Shown here: positions 12,151-25,288 of the stretch, in pieces
Layout: each line of letters begins with the position of its first letter
Numbering within the stretch: the first letter of the stretch is position 1
Assembly (NCBI GenBank): GCA_013397455.1
Contig: VYZB01000220.1
Location: forward strand, 951,006-1,015,005
Length of the DNA stretch: 64,000 nt
Source of the DNA: Crotophaga sulcirostris
Taxonomy: Eukaryota > Chordata > Aves > Cuculiformes > Crotophagidae
Direction: 5' to 3'
Notes under the pieces: model-generated
The model's database searches: none
Seen by the model: the letters and a program-made list of their open reading frames with translations, nothing else
What the model was told of the DNA's origin: nothing
Position numbers and translations under genes: made by a program

Positions 12151-15100
12151 TTAACACCAGGCTTTTACTGGATTACTGTGGCTCTTATTTTGGGGAGAAA
12201 TATGCATGCAGGGGGGTAAAGGGAGGGAAAAGGGACTGTTACAGAAATTCAGTCCTTATAAAATGTTTTCTGATTTCATTTATGGATGATGTTCTGTCTG
12301 CTCCAACACTAGGTTATATCAGCAGGAGGCAGTGTGCAGAATGGTGCAACATAAATAGCTCCAAAACCACAATAATGCCAAGTTGCCTGTGATGTTTCAG
12401 AAAGTGAGATGGATGTATCATCCAGTGAGTAAAACGCAGCTAATCTGGTTCCTTTCCTCCCAGCAGGAGGCTCTGCAGGGTGCAGAATGCCACCTCCCAC
12501 TCCTTTCCACCCCTGGCAGCAGGAGGTGCTGAAGGGAGTGTGTGAGATAGCCCAGGGGCCCTCAGCCTTATCTGCTGGCAGGGAATGCTGTGCCCAGTCC
12601 CATGACTGGTCTAACCCTGCCATGTGGGTACAGAAGCCATTGTAAGAAATGGCGTGGAGCAAGGAATCTGTAGCAACCGCAGTCCCATCACTGCTCAACA
12701 GAAGTGTTTGGCTCCCTTCTTAAAAATGAGGGATTTACTTGATTCCTGGGTATTTGGGTGTCTGGTACACAGTGACATTTTCCTGCTCAGGGGGAGCGAA
12801 AGGGACCTTCATATTACTGTATTTAGACCTGCTGCTGAATGTGATGATTTCTCATTCCTTAAATGGACGAATATCTTCCCCAGGAGTGAGTGAGTGTGTG
12901 TGTCTCTCTCTCCCTCTCAGTCTCTCTCTCCACTGTTTAACGTTCACAAAGAACGTCACGTTTAGCTAAAACAGGGCAAATTTGAAAGTGTTTAAAAGGA
13001 AAGGCTTTTCTTAAGAGATGGCACTTTTCATTTCTCCAAGCCAAGATTCCTTGTGAAAAAGAAAACACAACTGAACGCAGGGATGTGATGAAAAAGTATT
13101 GTCCTGCCTGTGTACATTTTATATACATAGAAGGTTTTGAAAATAGAAAGTGCCTGGACAACAGCAGTTGGTGAAATGTGGAAAATATGTTGCTGAGGTA
13201 TGTGCCTTGCAGAGTGACTTACAAGGTTTACAGTGCAGGCATCCCTGTGGGTTCGTTTCCCCCCCTTTTCCTCCAATGTTGCCAGTGTTCAATTCATTTA
13301 CTTCAAGATTTTGGGTGCTTCCCTCCCTTAGTTTTTGTTTCTTACAACCATTACCAATTCCATAGGTCACAGTTTTTCCTTTCCCCAATCTGATGAATCC
13401 CAGAAAACTCCATTGCTTAAAAAATCTAATGCTGGGCCTCTGGCTGCTGGTGGGGTGTTTGTGTGCTTTGTTGAAGAGATCCAACCCACTAGCAGAGCCT
13501 TTGGAAGAAGCCAGAACTTCTTACAACATGTATTGTGAATCCCGAGTTTTATTCCTCTCTTATTCTTTGTCTTTCCAGCATTGCAATAGTTGTAGGGTAA
13601 ATGTTTTGGTCCTTAGGAACTCCGTTGCCTCACTGCTAACTTGTAATTTTTTTTATTTTTTTTTTTCTAGAACCAAACCTCTTAGATCAACTCCTGTTAG
13701 ATGTTTAGCCCACTGGCCAGTAAGCACTGTGAGTGGCATCTTAATATTAGCTGAAAGATGGCCAGGTAGCAAACCTTTGTTCTGCAGAACAAGACAGAGC
13801 AGCAGTTACCCACCATCCGGCTTATTCAAGTACTCTGTTTTACTGTGTAATCAGCCTTTGTTTTGACACAGGAAGAATAACAACAACACCCTGTTGGTGA
13901 GTTCAGTGGGTTTGTAACATGGTTTCTACAGGTCCTTGATAGCATATAGAAAGCAGGTGAAGGGAGTTTCCCCTGAACTCTCCCCTTTTTGAGCACATTT
14001 CAGTGAAACCCTGTGAGCCTGTGCTTGCTCTCCTAGAGGAAACAGTTATCAGCCTAGTGCTTTTCAGTAATTTGAGGTCATAAAAGCTCCCTTTTCAACA
14101 GCTGCAAAAGAAATGTGAGGAACCCCAAAAATGTGAAAAAGTGGGAAAGGTAAAGAAAGAGGTCCCCTAATCATCCTTGTTCAACTTTCCTCACTGCCAG
14201 GTGTTACAAATAAGCCCTGTGTGCATCTTCATCAGAAGCAGGAGGGACGTTTTTTAATTGCCTTTTATGTGCTGGGGCTGTAACCTAACAGTGTCTGGAA
14301 TCAGAAGGAAGAGGATGGACCATGGGATCCCTTGTGATCTTGCTGCTTTGCTGCATGATGCTTTGAAAACTACTTTACTTGTAAGTGTGTCTCCGTTTCC
14401 ACACGTGATGGTAAAAAATACCGGCTGGTAAATACAAGATGTGATAAAGCCAAGTCACAGAGAAAACCGACTTTGGGCCCTGGGTTTCACACCAGATCCT
14501 GCAGCTCACCCAGAACTGCCCTGAACTGCTGTGCCCTGGAGTGAGAGCCCCAGCCCCCACTGCTGGCTGTGCTTTGGGTGGGAGCAGAGGGAGGCTTTAG
14601 CCCAGCACCCAGCTGTAGCCACTGTCCCCTGATTGCCTGGGCTGCACAGCTGGGGCTGAGGAGCTGCACTCCCACCAGCACCTGCTGCTCAGTATCCAGC
14701 TCCTTCAGGCTCCTAGGCAGACATCTTAGAGGTGGTCTTGCTGACTGCAACTCAAGTTCTTCTGGCAAGTAAGTACTTTTTAGTAGCTGTGTTCTCTTGA
14801 TTTTGTCATCGGTAGATTGGGGGAGCTGACTGCATGTCCAGTGGTCACTTCACCCCGGTCTGGGGTTTCTTAGAAGGGTTGGTGAAGGCCTGTCCTCACG
14901 CATACTGGTGGAGGGAAGCATGGTGTGTGCTGGGCTGCTGCCTGGGGCAGGGTGGGCACTGTGGAAACACCTGGTCTGTGTCTACTCCATCGCCTTCGTT
15001 TGCAGTGCCTGCTAAAGAAATGGAGCCTGCCTTTGCTTTTCCTTTGGTGGGGCAGTGCTGTGCTTGGGGAAAACAAAGGCTAGGCAGCAGCTCCAGAGTG

Positions 15101-16600
15101 GCTCACTGTTGCAAACCTGTTGTGTTAAAGTCAAGGTCTCTGTGCTTGACCAAGCCCTCCACACCCAGCAGGTTGTGGAGCACAGAAGTGTTTCCCAAGG
15201 GCTTTGATGACAGGAATCTTTGGAAGATCCCTTCTCTGTAGTGGTGCTTTATATTAAACACAAATTGTATGTGGTGGTGACCCTGCACACCAGAAACTGG
15301 TGTTAAGTTTGAGCTGAGAGTCTTCTAGACTTGACTTTACGTCTCCTATGTGCTGTATGACTGCAAAGCAAGAGAGGGGCTTGGCCTCCAGGCGTTGAAA
15401 ACATAAATAAAAGGAGGCTGGCAGGTGAAATGTAGAAAATAATTTACCTGAGGGCACAGGAGAGAGCTTCCAACTTTGTTCATTTTCCACATGCTATGCT
15501 GCTTCTTCAGGGGTTGGCCTCTGCTGGCACCTTTAGAGCTGTGTCCACCTATCATGCTGATGAAATGCTGGCTCTTGCCACTAGGTACACTCTCAAAAAA
15601 AGGAAATAAAATAATGGAAACATGCCTAAGGTGGATTTTGGGGTATCAGGGAAGAAGGAAGATGGAGCACATGGCCCAACTCCTCCACTTGCTGTGCAGC
15701 AGAAGCTCTGAACTGCACACTTGTAGATTGAGGGGCTGGCATGGTCTCTTCCAGCTCAAGGAACAAAACAATCCCATCCCCAAAAGGGAGCAAGCACTAA
15801 CCTAATAAAGGCACCAGCTGGACGAAGGGAAAACCAGCTCTTTGGAAAAAAAAAAAAAACCAACCTCCTTTCATTAGAAAAATAATATATTTCATCCAAA
15901 TAAGGTAAAAATATTTGAAATGGGGCAGAAGTGAGCACTAGGCAACATCTGTCAGGCCCTTTCTGGAAAGGGGAAGATTATTAAACTCAATTACAATTTA
16001 TTTTTGTAAAGTGTCTTTCAGACTAAAAATCTCCCCAAATGCTGTGCAAGGCCGGCTTGGGGGTTACTTAGAATATGGAGCATCTTAAAAGAACACCCCT
16101 GTTTTTTCACCAAGCCCTTCTTTTCTGCGTCTGCTGAAGGATTTAACCCTTCAGGATTCCCCCCCGCCCCCTCTATATTTGTGCAAATAACAAGATGTTT
16201 TATGATGCTGGCTGCAAGAACATGCCTGAAGAGGAAGGGGGGTGGAATTTGACGTATTTTTTCTGGTTTAGGTAAAATACTTGCTTTTCTTTAGGACTGT
16301 GTCTTCTGAGTGAGAAGGTGCATGGCTGCTAGGACCCACTCAGAGGATCTGGATGTACAACTGGCTTATTTGTTGCTTATTTTTCTTTTTGTGTCTGTCA
16401 CTTTGCCAGCCTGCTTGCCTGTCTCTGTCACTTTGTCCTCTTGGCATGTCTGTTGTGTGCAGCACCCCTCTTGGTTTTTCAGCCTTCTGCCAGGCCTGCC
16501 TGTCCCCTAATGCCCAATGCTGTGTCCTCTTTCTTTCCAACACTTCAGAAACAGGCTGCTTCCACCTTTATCCCTCTGCTTCCATAAGCTGGTACTGAGG
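12151..16600. other. Intergenic stretch between convergent PEX14 and CASZ1, proximal part
   Basis: No gene recognised. It contains a mixed GT/CT low-complexity patch at about 12886..12932 and scattered poly-T and poly-A runs (13650, 15846). Reading frames of up to about 157 codons occur but carry no motif or splice context that supports coding. Confidence 0.7.
12886..12932. repeat. GT/CT low-complexity tract
   Basis: Consecutive gagtgagtgtgtgtgt and tctctctctc-type dinucleotide units, imperfect, in intergenic sequence. Confidence 0.85.
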
Positions 16601-19600
16601 GTTTATCTCTGTGGAGCTAGATTAACACCTCAGTCAAATTAATTTCTTTAATTTAATTAGACCAGAGCAAATTCTTGGGTGGACGTTCTTCCATCTCTTT
16701 GAGCAGTTTTGCTTCACGTAAGCAGTTTCACCTGGTGGGTGCACACACAGAAGGCTCTGTGCTGACTGGCTGCAGCTTTCCTGTGCCGATGGACTGTGCT
16801 TTGCTTCCTGCCCTCTTACAGTACGGACAGTGGATTCCATCTCTGCGTGCCTGTTTGCCTGCTTATCTGTATGGGGTTGTGTCTGTGTGTTGCTCTTCAG
16901 TACTGTCAGTGCTTCAGCCAGCAGAGTCTGGGTGTGGATGGAGGCTGGGGCTCCCTCTCCCTTCTCGGGCTCCTCTGTTCTCTGCACTGAGTGAGGTGCA
17001 GCCTGGTGTTTTGGTTGGAACTGGAACATTGCACTATTGCACCTCTCTCTTGCCTGGTTTCCCCCACTCGAAAGCCCTCAGGCACACTCTGCTAATCCGT
17101 GTACAACAGGGAGGTGCGGGGTCCCCCTCCGGAGGGGCTGCAGCCGTGCAGGTGCCAGCAGCCCCCTCTGCTCAGGGGCGGCGTGCCCAGCCTTGGCCCA
17201 GAGCTGGGTGCCCTCCGTCCTGCGGGCACAGCGGGCTCTGGCCGAGACGGGTCTTGCAGGGACAGTGCCCGGTGGGTGAATGAACGCGCTCGCTCCCCTT
17301 TGAGGGGCTCTGACTTGCTCTGGCCGCAGATCAGATGGCTTTGTTTTATCCTCTCCAGTGTCTCAGGCTGTGGAGCTCTGATGTTTAGGCAGAGCTTGGC
17401 TGCGGCCTGGGATCACAGGAGCATTCCAGGGGCTGCCAGCGACAGCGCGGGCTCGGGGCAAATGCCAGTGGTAGCTGGCTTCACAGCGAGAGCACGAGGC
17501 AGCACCCTGCCCTGTGGGAAGGGGAGGGGGCAGGGAAAGGCTCCGTCTGCCTGTCAGATAAATCTTCGTCTGTTTACTTAAATCCTCAGTGTTTCTTCAT
17601 TTGTTTGTTTAAGAGTTTCCCTGCCAAAAAAGAGCAAAAGGAAGGAGGGAAGCTGCCTCTCTTGGCCACCCCTCCTCAGGCAGGATGGGTCTGGGGCACT
17701 CCAGGGGCGAGAGCAGGACTAGGGGCCAGGGCAGCCTGCCTCCCCTGGGTGAGAGGGCCCTTTCCTTGTCTCCTAAGGGGAAGGTGGGTGTTAGGGCCTC
17801 CAGTCAGCCCACTTCTTGCCCCAGGGCTGGCATGAAGAACTTGCCATCCCTACTAACACCTACTGTGCCTACAAATGCTGTTCAGTGCCTTTCTGCCCTC
17901 TTTGCCTTCACCCCTTTGGTAGAGGCTGTTGCCTGCAGAGTTAGGTGTCGACTTTCAGATACTGGTGAGATCTGTTAAAGATAGCAGGGGCTTCCTGCCT
18001 GAATGCTGGGATTTCCACAGAGGGACTCAAAAGCATCTTGGCTATCCTTACCTTTTTACAGATACCCATAATATATGCCAGGTATAGTAAACACCACACA
18101 TGCAATTCCTTCACATGCTGGTGTGTGCTTTCACCCAAACTGCTGTACTTGTCCCCATACAAGTATTGGACAAACCTGTATGTTTTGCTGTAGCTGTGCA
18201 TGTGCAAGTCACATGACAGATATATTCATGCATGCTCTCACTCTTTCCAAGTTTGGTCATATTAAACTAAGTTCTGCTTTGATTTGTAGAGAAAGACAGA
18301 AATTATTTATGTGTGTGCGTGCGTATGTCAAACTCCAAAAACATTCCCAACAATCAACATGGGGATTTTTTTGTTTGAAATAGGTACAAGCTGCTCATTG
18401 TCTTTAAAGTACATGTTCCTCTTGAAGACGATGTGAGATTTTATTGTCACGTTTGAAAGCTTTGGTGTTCTCTGCAGATTGCATGCAGATTTGTGTGTGT
18501 GGGGAGGGGTTGGATATTTGGTTAAAGAGCTGTTTCTTTAAAAAGGGCTTCCCATGGTCTTCGAAACAGGTTTGTGAACACAATTTTGTGCACGTGTGTA
18601 ACAGCTCAGAAGTGCAAATGCAAAACTCTGCTGTGACACAAGCGGTTGATGCAGTCTGTATGTACCACGTAGCAGGATTGTTGCTTCAGAACCTTACTGC
18701 TTGGAAAAGGCTTGGGCAGAACTGTGAAGAAAATTTTAGAGGTCAGGTGAAGGTCTTAGCTTTAAACATTTGGTCCACACTCTCTTCTTCACTTCTGTGT
18801 CATAATACTTCTCTCTTGCTTTGTGTTATTATACCCAATGCCTACTGTGAATATCTCAAGGCTTTTATTATCTGTTGGCTCCTTGTTAGCTATTATTGCC
18901 TGGTTTCTGTGTGAGCTCCCATACCTGAGCAACATGGAAAGTACCAAAAGCTGGCTCAATTAATTTCTTCTCCATTGTGTGAATACCTTTGAGTCTGTGT
19001 TCTGTTCAAAATTTCTACTTCTGGCCTCTTGTCCTGTTACAGGGAGGAGGGATGTGTTGGAATAACTCCTGCTAGTCTTCTAAGAGACCTGTGAGTCTGA
19101 AACTGGGCTCCTGGGGGCACCTCTGTGGGTGCAGAGCTGCAGTGTCACCAGTGCCGAGGGCTTGGAATGAATGCAGTAGTGAGGCTTTCATTCGTTTGCC
19201 TGGCAGCTTCTCCCATGACTTGGTCATTCTTTTATGAAGTCAGAGTTCCACAGAGAGCAGGCAGTTCCAGCAAGAGCTTTCAGGCAGTGAGTCGTGTCGT
19301 TCATCCCCTGTCCCCCCTGGAAACACAGCCATGTAAATATCCCATGTGCTGCGGGCAGAGCTCCAGTGAGAACAAACCTCAGCGCTCCAAGGTCGGATTA
19401 GGAGCGTGTTCAGATAATGACATCTGAAAACAGGATGGCTGGGAGCTGCAGCAGAGCAGCGAGGGGGCCTTGAAAGAGAGAGCAGTCTAATCCTCTCTGC
19501 TAATAAGGAGGCAGCTGCTGCCAATGCAGCGGGCTTGGCAAGAGCTGCTTTGCTGCTCCTGGGTTCTCTGACGGGTGGCAGAGAGGCACAAAGACCCAGC

Positions 19601-21084
19601 TGGTTTGAGATGGTGGGGGAAGAGCCACACAGGAGGGGTTTTCTCTGCTTTCTTTGGGCAAAACAAAACCTTTGGCATTGCTCTCCCCCCCATCCCCAGC
19701 AGCACTTTGGCAGGACGGGCACCAGAGCAGCGTTTGCTGCCAGGGCTGAGGAGCAGTTCATGTGGCACTGCAGGAGCTGTGACCAAGGCTGAGAGATGGG
19801 TACAAGACACCCACATACCTGCAGTGGGGGCAGAACCAGGCCTTTTACTGGGGAGGCAGCTGATGTGTGGTGGTCTGCGTGCTGTACCAGTGAAAGAACA
19901 GCTTGGGGGGGGGGGGGGGGCACACAGAGGAGGCTCTTGTGCAGATACATCTCAATAAATGCCCAGATCTCCACAAGGACAGCCAGGACACGTGCTGCAG
20001 GGGTCTCCCACTGAGGGGTGAGTACGTGAGGGCAATTGCTTTGGAGCACACCAAGTGCTGAGAGCAGACAAACAGTTTTGTTTTCTGAAGTAACCAACGT
20101 GTTTACTCCCCTGTAAAATGGCATCAACTGCCTGTTCCCCATCTGCCTCGTTCAGAGCGGGTTGGTGGTGTAAGCCTGGTCCAGACCCACCTCCTGCGTG
20201 GACGTGCCCAGGCCTGGCCTAAGTTGTGGGTGGGAGAATGGTGGGGACAAGCTGTGTTGAGTGTGGCTTTATCTAATCCACCGTTCCTTTCCAGTCAGCA
20301 CCCCGGACTGCTGGAGCTGTTCTGCCAAGGCCGAGCTGGGTCGCGCTGTGGCTGCCAGGACACCCTCTTGCCTGAAGGAGTTGCTCACCCCCGATGGCCC
20401 TCACCGCACTTTGAAAGCGCATGGTGGATGCACGTTTCTGCAGCAGGAAAGAGCTCTGGAGTGGCCAGGTGAGGAGCACTTTCTTTCAGACCTTTGACGT
20501 GTGGTGGAAGGCTCGTGTGTTCTGCTAAGTTCTGTCAAAGCATATGGCTTCAACCTTGCATTTTAGTGGAGATCAGTAGATTTATTCACCCCCCACCCCT
20601 TCTGTGCAGACAGGATGTTTCCTTCATGCTCCTCATCCCTCTTGGGTGACAAACATCTATGGATTTAGTGGGCTCTAAATGTCACTGTAAGGTGTCAGGT
20701 GGGCACAGTGCCACCGGGGATCCTAGTTCACCACCCTGAGCTCACAGGGCAAGGTAGGAAGGGGAAAGTCAAAGTGTGAGCAGCCACATCTCCAATTCCA
20801 GGTCCCATTGTGGAGACTGCTCTATCAGGGGCCTCAATGAGTGTTTCAAATAATCTACAGAGCTGCTCAAAAAGCTCGAGGACAGAGTCTGTGCAAAGAG
20901 AGCTCCGTTCCTTTTGCACTTCTCACTTGAGCACCAGTGCTAAAACAGCAGCTGTTAAGAAGGGCACAGGGCTGTTATTAGGACTGCAGGGCTGTAAAAG
21001 ACCTGAACTGCTCCAAGACTTGTTAGCTCTTAAAAAGATAAAACACCTCCTCAATCAAGAATACAACTCGATCACTTAAAAGTT
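16601..21084. other. Intergenic stretch, distal part
   Basis: No gene recognised. It includes an AT-rich block with TTTAATTTAATTAG near 16650, a GC-rich patch at about 17090..17480, an uninterrupted G16 run (19905..19920) and a 300-codon minus-strand open frame (19240..20142) without recognisable domains. These points are treated in the findings. Confidence 0.65.
19905..19920 (+). repeat. Homopolymer G16
   Basis: Sixteen consecutive G, followed by cacacag. Such runs are common sites of sequencing-length error. Confidence 0.9.
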
Positions 21085-21103
21085 TGGGGTTTTTTTTCCA
21101 GTT

Positions 21104-21109
21104 TTTATT
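21104..21109 (-). terminator. CASZ1: Probable CASZ1 polyadenylation signal AATAAA
   Basis: On the minus strand the sequence reads cactcaataaaaactgg, a typical AATAAA context. It is the first canonical hexamer noted on this strand after the CASZ1 stop, though the sequence hidden by the N gap cannot be examined. Confidence 0.55.
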
Positions 21110-21280
21110 GAGTGAAAATGTCAAACCTTGCATCAGTCATGCAAAAAAAAAATCAAATAAATAAAACACATATATTAAATTTCTAATAGCACTAAATTCA
21201 AGTGGAAAAATATTCAGTTCTTAATAACGCAGGTGCTGAAGAGACCAGATTCAAGTAAATCAGAGCACACCATCCTGTTT

Positions 21281-21900
21281 NNNNNNNNNNNNNNNNNNNN
21301 NNNNNNNNNNNNNNNNNNNNNNNNNNNNNNNNNNNNNNNNNNNNNNNNNNNNNNNNNNNNNNNNNNNNNNNNNNNNNNNNNNNNNNNNNNNNNNNNNNNN
21401 NNNNNNNNNNNNNNNNNNNNNNNNNNNNNNNNNNNNNNNNNNNNNNNNNNNNNNNNNNNNNNNNNNNNNNNNNNNNNNNNNNNNNNNNNNNNNNNNNNNN
21501 NNNNNNNNNNNNNNNNNNNNNNNNNNNNNNNNNNNNNNNNNNNNNNNNNNNNNNNNNNNNNNNNNNNNNNNNNNNNNNNNNNNNNNNNNNNNNNNNNNNN
21601 NNNNNNNNNNNNNNNNNNNNNNNNNNNNNNNNNNNNNNNNNNNNNNNNNNNNNNNNNNNNNNNNNNNNNNNNNNNNNNNNNNNNNNNNNNNNNNNNNNNN
21701 NNNNNNNNNNNNNNNNNNNNNNNNNNNNNNNNNNNNNNNNNNNNNNNNNNNNNNNNNNNNNNNNNNNNNNNNNNNNNNNNNNNNNNNNNNNNNNNNNNNN
21801 NNNNNNNNNNNNNNNNNNNNNNNNNNNNNNNNNNNNNNNNNNNNNNNNNNNNNNNNNNNNNNNNNNNNNNNNNNNNNNNNNNNNNNNNNNNNNNNNNNNN
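21281..21900. other. Assembly gap (620 N)
   Basis: A run of unknown bases inside the probable CASZ1 3'UTR. The open frames that span it are artefacts of translating N. Confidence 1.
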
Positions 21901-24900
21901 CTTGTTTTGGACAGAACACTTCCTTTTCCTCTCTCCCCTCCTCCTAGTCAGTTGCACCTCTTTCTCTGGTCACTCTTTTGAGCACATATTCCAATAGCAT
22001 CGTGTTAACAGTCCTGATATGGTAGCGAGAGGTGACAAACCACCGCGCTGTCACGGGGAGCGCTGGGGCCTTGATTCAGAGAACACTTAAGCGTGGGCTT
22101 TAAGCCTGCACGTGCTTAGGAGTTTTGCTGAATTAAAGCCTTAAACATGGCAGAATTAAAAGACGGGTTTAACTTTGACTTTTTGTTGTTGTTGTTGCGA
22201 AGAGAGACAGGGTAAGAGCTTTACCAGGGCTTGGGGAAGGGGAGGGCAGAGGCCACCGTGCTCCGAGGGCCCTGACCATCTCCGAAGGGGCAGGCCTCGC
22301 GCCGTGGGCACGCTGAGCAGTAGCCTGTTAGGAAAGAAACCTCCTTCCCTGTGCCAGCTCCCAGAGAAGGGGTGCCAAGTGTTTGGGAGAAAGGCTGAGC
22401 TGTCGGGGAGCAGTAGGGTGCCTTGGGGGGGGGAATGGTGTGCATAGATAAGCACAGGCCCTTGGGGCACGCACAGCCGCGCAGGAGGACGTGTGAAACA
22501 GGGCCCCGTTCCAGCGCGGAGCCTGGTGCAGTCGCGCTGGCTGCACCTGCCCAAAGCTGCCTCCTGGGATGCCTCGTTACACCCAGCACCAACCAGAGCT
22601 ACTGGTGGATCTTTCACCCCTTCTCTCCACACACTTCTGCTTTCTCCCACTGGCGTGCAATGATTCTGTCAGTGGAGGCTGCTGAGATGTGAGAGGGGAG
22701 AGGTAAGAGCCCTGCGTCCCGGTGCGGGTTCCCAGCTGCTACGAGCAGGGCAAGAGCCCCTCTGTCCTCAGTGGAAACGAGGGGCCCAAGCACGGCCCTG
22801 CCTTGCACCGAGAGCAGCCTCCCCCCTCGCCCTCTGTGTTAAGAGAGCTCAGGGCAGGCCCCGGGCGAGTCCTGCAGGGGCTCCTGCTGAGGCAGGGGCT
22901 CCCTCCTGCTCCCACAGAAGTCACCGACACACATCGTGCTCATTTCAGTGGTACAAAATGAAGACATCTGTTTTACATCCAAGGATTCCTCTTGGAGCCC
23001 ATCACCATCCTATCTAAGTAGTTGAATACGGGAAAAATGTACAAGTACAGAACCTGCAGTAAACGCCGTTAAAGTAAAATCCTTTTTTGCCCCATTCCAT
23101 TTCTAAAAATTCCAAGGCCTCATTCCCTCACTCTGCCCCAGAAACATGAGCTTCATTATATTCAAGGATTGGGTTGTGCTAGAAAACACGCAGTCGAGGG
23201 CAGGGGATATACCAAACAAAACAAAAACAAACAAAAAAGTAAAACCCTATAAAAATAAAAGCCACACAAATAGCTGATAGAGGAAAAGAACTCCAAAGAA
23301 TTAAATATACTACAAACTAGTAATAACAATATTTCATTTGTTTTGTTTTCATTTGTTTCATCTCTACAAAATTCAAGTTAGAATTCGGAATCGTGCAGCT
23401 CCAGTCAGTGCTGGGAGTGTGAAGTCAGCCTCAAACCGCAGCATGAAGGCCCCCTCCCCTGCCACCGCCTACAAACAAACACTCCAGTGGAAAAAAAAAA
23501 AAAAGAAAACAAAAAAGAAACAGAGAAAAAAAAAATTGCACACAATTAACTGTATCTAAGGGCTATCCAGAAGGCAGATGACCCCTCTCATCCCCCTGGC
23601 ATCGGCGGTTTCTCTTTTGTTCTATCTATAGCAATAACCTTTACAGGAAAAATACTGTACAACTTTTTCTTTTTTTTTTTTTTTTGCCTTTCCTTTTGAA
23701 ACATTATCTGAACATTCTGTCCCCACATTTACACAGCTGAGCTGCTTGTTTATAAATCAGACCTGATCTGCACCAGTTCCTTAGGGAAATAATTAAAAAA
23801 AAAAAAAAAAAGCAGCGACCTAAACTTCTCGAGGCTTTATCTGTTCAGGGGAAAAACAAATTATGGGGATCCCTGGGAGCTGAAGTGCTCATGGAGGGGA
23901 GGGGGCGCCTGCAGGATGTTAGAAAAAAATAATTAGTCTTTTTTAAAAAATAGGGACGAACTCGAGACACAAGGAACCTTCTGCTAGGCTGGTGTACTGA
24001 CAAACTGGCACTGAAATAACTTAGTCCTTCTGGAGCCCAGGTGCATGGGCCAAGCCCTCTCTCTCTGCCCCAGGTGAGGGTTTGGGCTGAACGGCTGCTG
24101 TCTCACCTGCCCGAGTCCGGGACAGAATCCTGTAGTGTGTGATCCCAGCCTGCGCTGGGGAAAGAGGGCAGGGAAGAGCTCACAGCCAGGGGAAGGCCCA
24201 GGCTCCTGGAGGCAGCAGCTCCCAGCGTGGTACAGCTGCGCTTGCCCATGCAGTGCCCAAGCTCTCGGCCCTGCTTTGCAAAATCTATCAGCGTGGACCC
24301 ACAAACGCGTGAATTCTGAGCTGGACTACACCCTGGCCTCTGCTAGCATCTCCCCCCATCCTTGAGTTCCCTCTTGCTGTGCAGGGCTGCAGAAACCATG
24401 GCTGGGCCAACAGCTCCACAGGTGCTGCAGAGCAGTGGTGTCCCCCTCCTCGCCCCAGCCTGAGCAGGACGCCCCACAGTGGGATCCTAAATGCTTGCTG
24501 GCCTTCTCCTCCCTCCGCAGTGGTGCCTTCACCTCTCCCAGAAGTCACCAGAGATCCGTACCTGCCCATCCTGGGGCCAGGCCTGTCGCCGCACGACTGC
24601 TTGGGCCAGAGAGCAGTGGGATTTTCAAGGCTGCTTGAGTGGCTGGGACGCTCCCCTCCGAGCACGGTGCTCCTTGTGCTGCACCGCGGGACAGAGCGCC
24701 AGCTCACAACCTCCTGAGATGGGGATACTGAAGCACCACAAAAACGCCTCACCCTCAGCAGAGAGGAAGCACCTGGGGGTTGGGATGAGATGGAACTGGA
24801 TGGGAGATTAACCCCAGTCCTCCAGTGTGACAAGACCCTCTAACTGCCCACTGCGTTCTTCCCAAGTTACTTCGGCTAAATCCCTACAGGCAGAACAGCA

Positions 24901-25229
24901 GGGATGAGGAGAGGGGTCCTACAGAGAAAGTGTAGACTGAGAAAGTTTTACAATATAAATAGCATTCAAAATTATCATCATTAACAGTAAAAAGGATCTG
25001 GAAGAACAGAGGAGTGTCCCATTCCCACCCCTGCTCATTCATTAATGCGTCCTCATTTATGTGACAATAAATACCCCCTCCCACCCTTGCTGTCTGATGC
25101 CATTCATTTAATGCTGGAGAAAGGAGGGGGGAGGGATGGAGAGAGAGAGAGCACACGCACCCCTCACCCCCTCCTTCCCACTGGCAAAAGCAGAGCTCGT
25201 TGTCTTTGTGACACCAATTCCTTGGATTT

Positions 25230-25288
25230 TATATATGTGTGTGTGTGTGTACATTATATATAGAGAGAGACACACACACAAATATATA
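25230..25288 (-). repeat. TG/TA and CA/TA dinucleotide inverted repeat in CASZ1 3'UTR
   Basis: A tatatgtgtgtg arm is followed about 20 bases later by a complementary cacacacaaatatata arm. Each dinucleotide tract is ordinary, but together they can fold into a stem of about 18 base pairs. Confidence 0.85.

Noticed and set aside
16675..17283. 202-codon plus-strand frame in the intergenic region
   Set aside because: GC-rich chance frame with no domain, no Kozak-type start of note and no splice context.
21214..21997. Long open frames across 21214..21997 on both strands
   Set aside because: They consist almost wholly of translated N from the assembly gap.
23490..23535. Poly-A tract considered as a SINE tail or processed pseudogene end
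   Set aside because: No SINE body or coding homology lies upstream. It fits a U-rich tract of the CASZ1 3'UTR read on the other strand.
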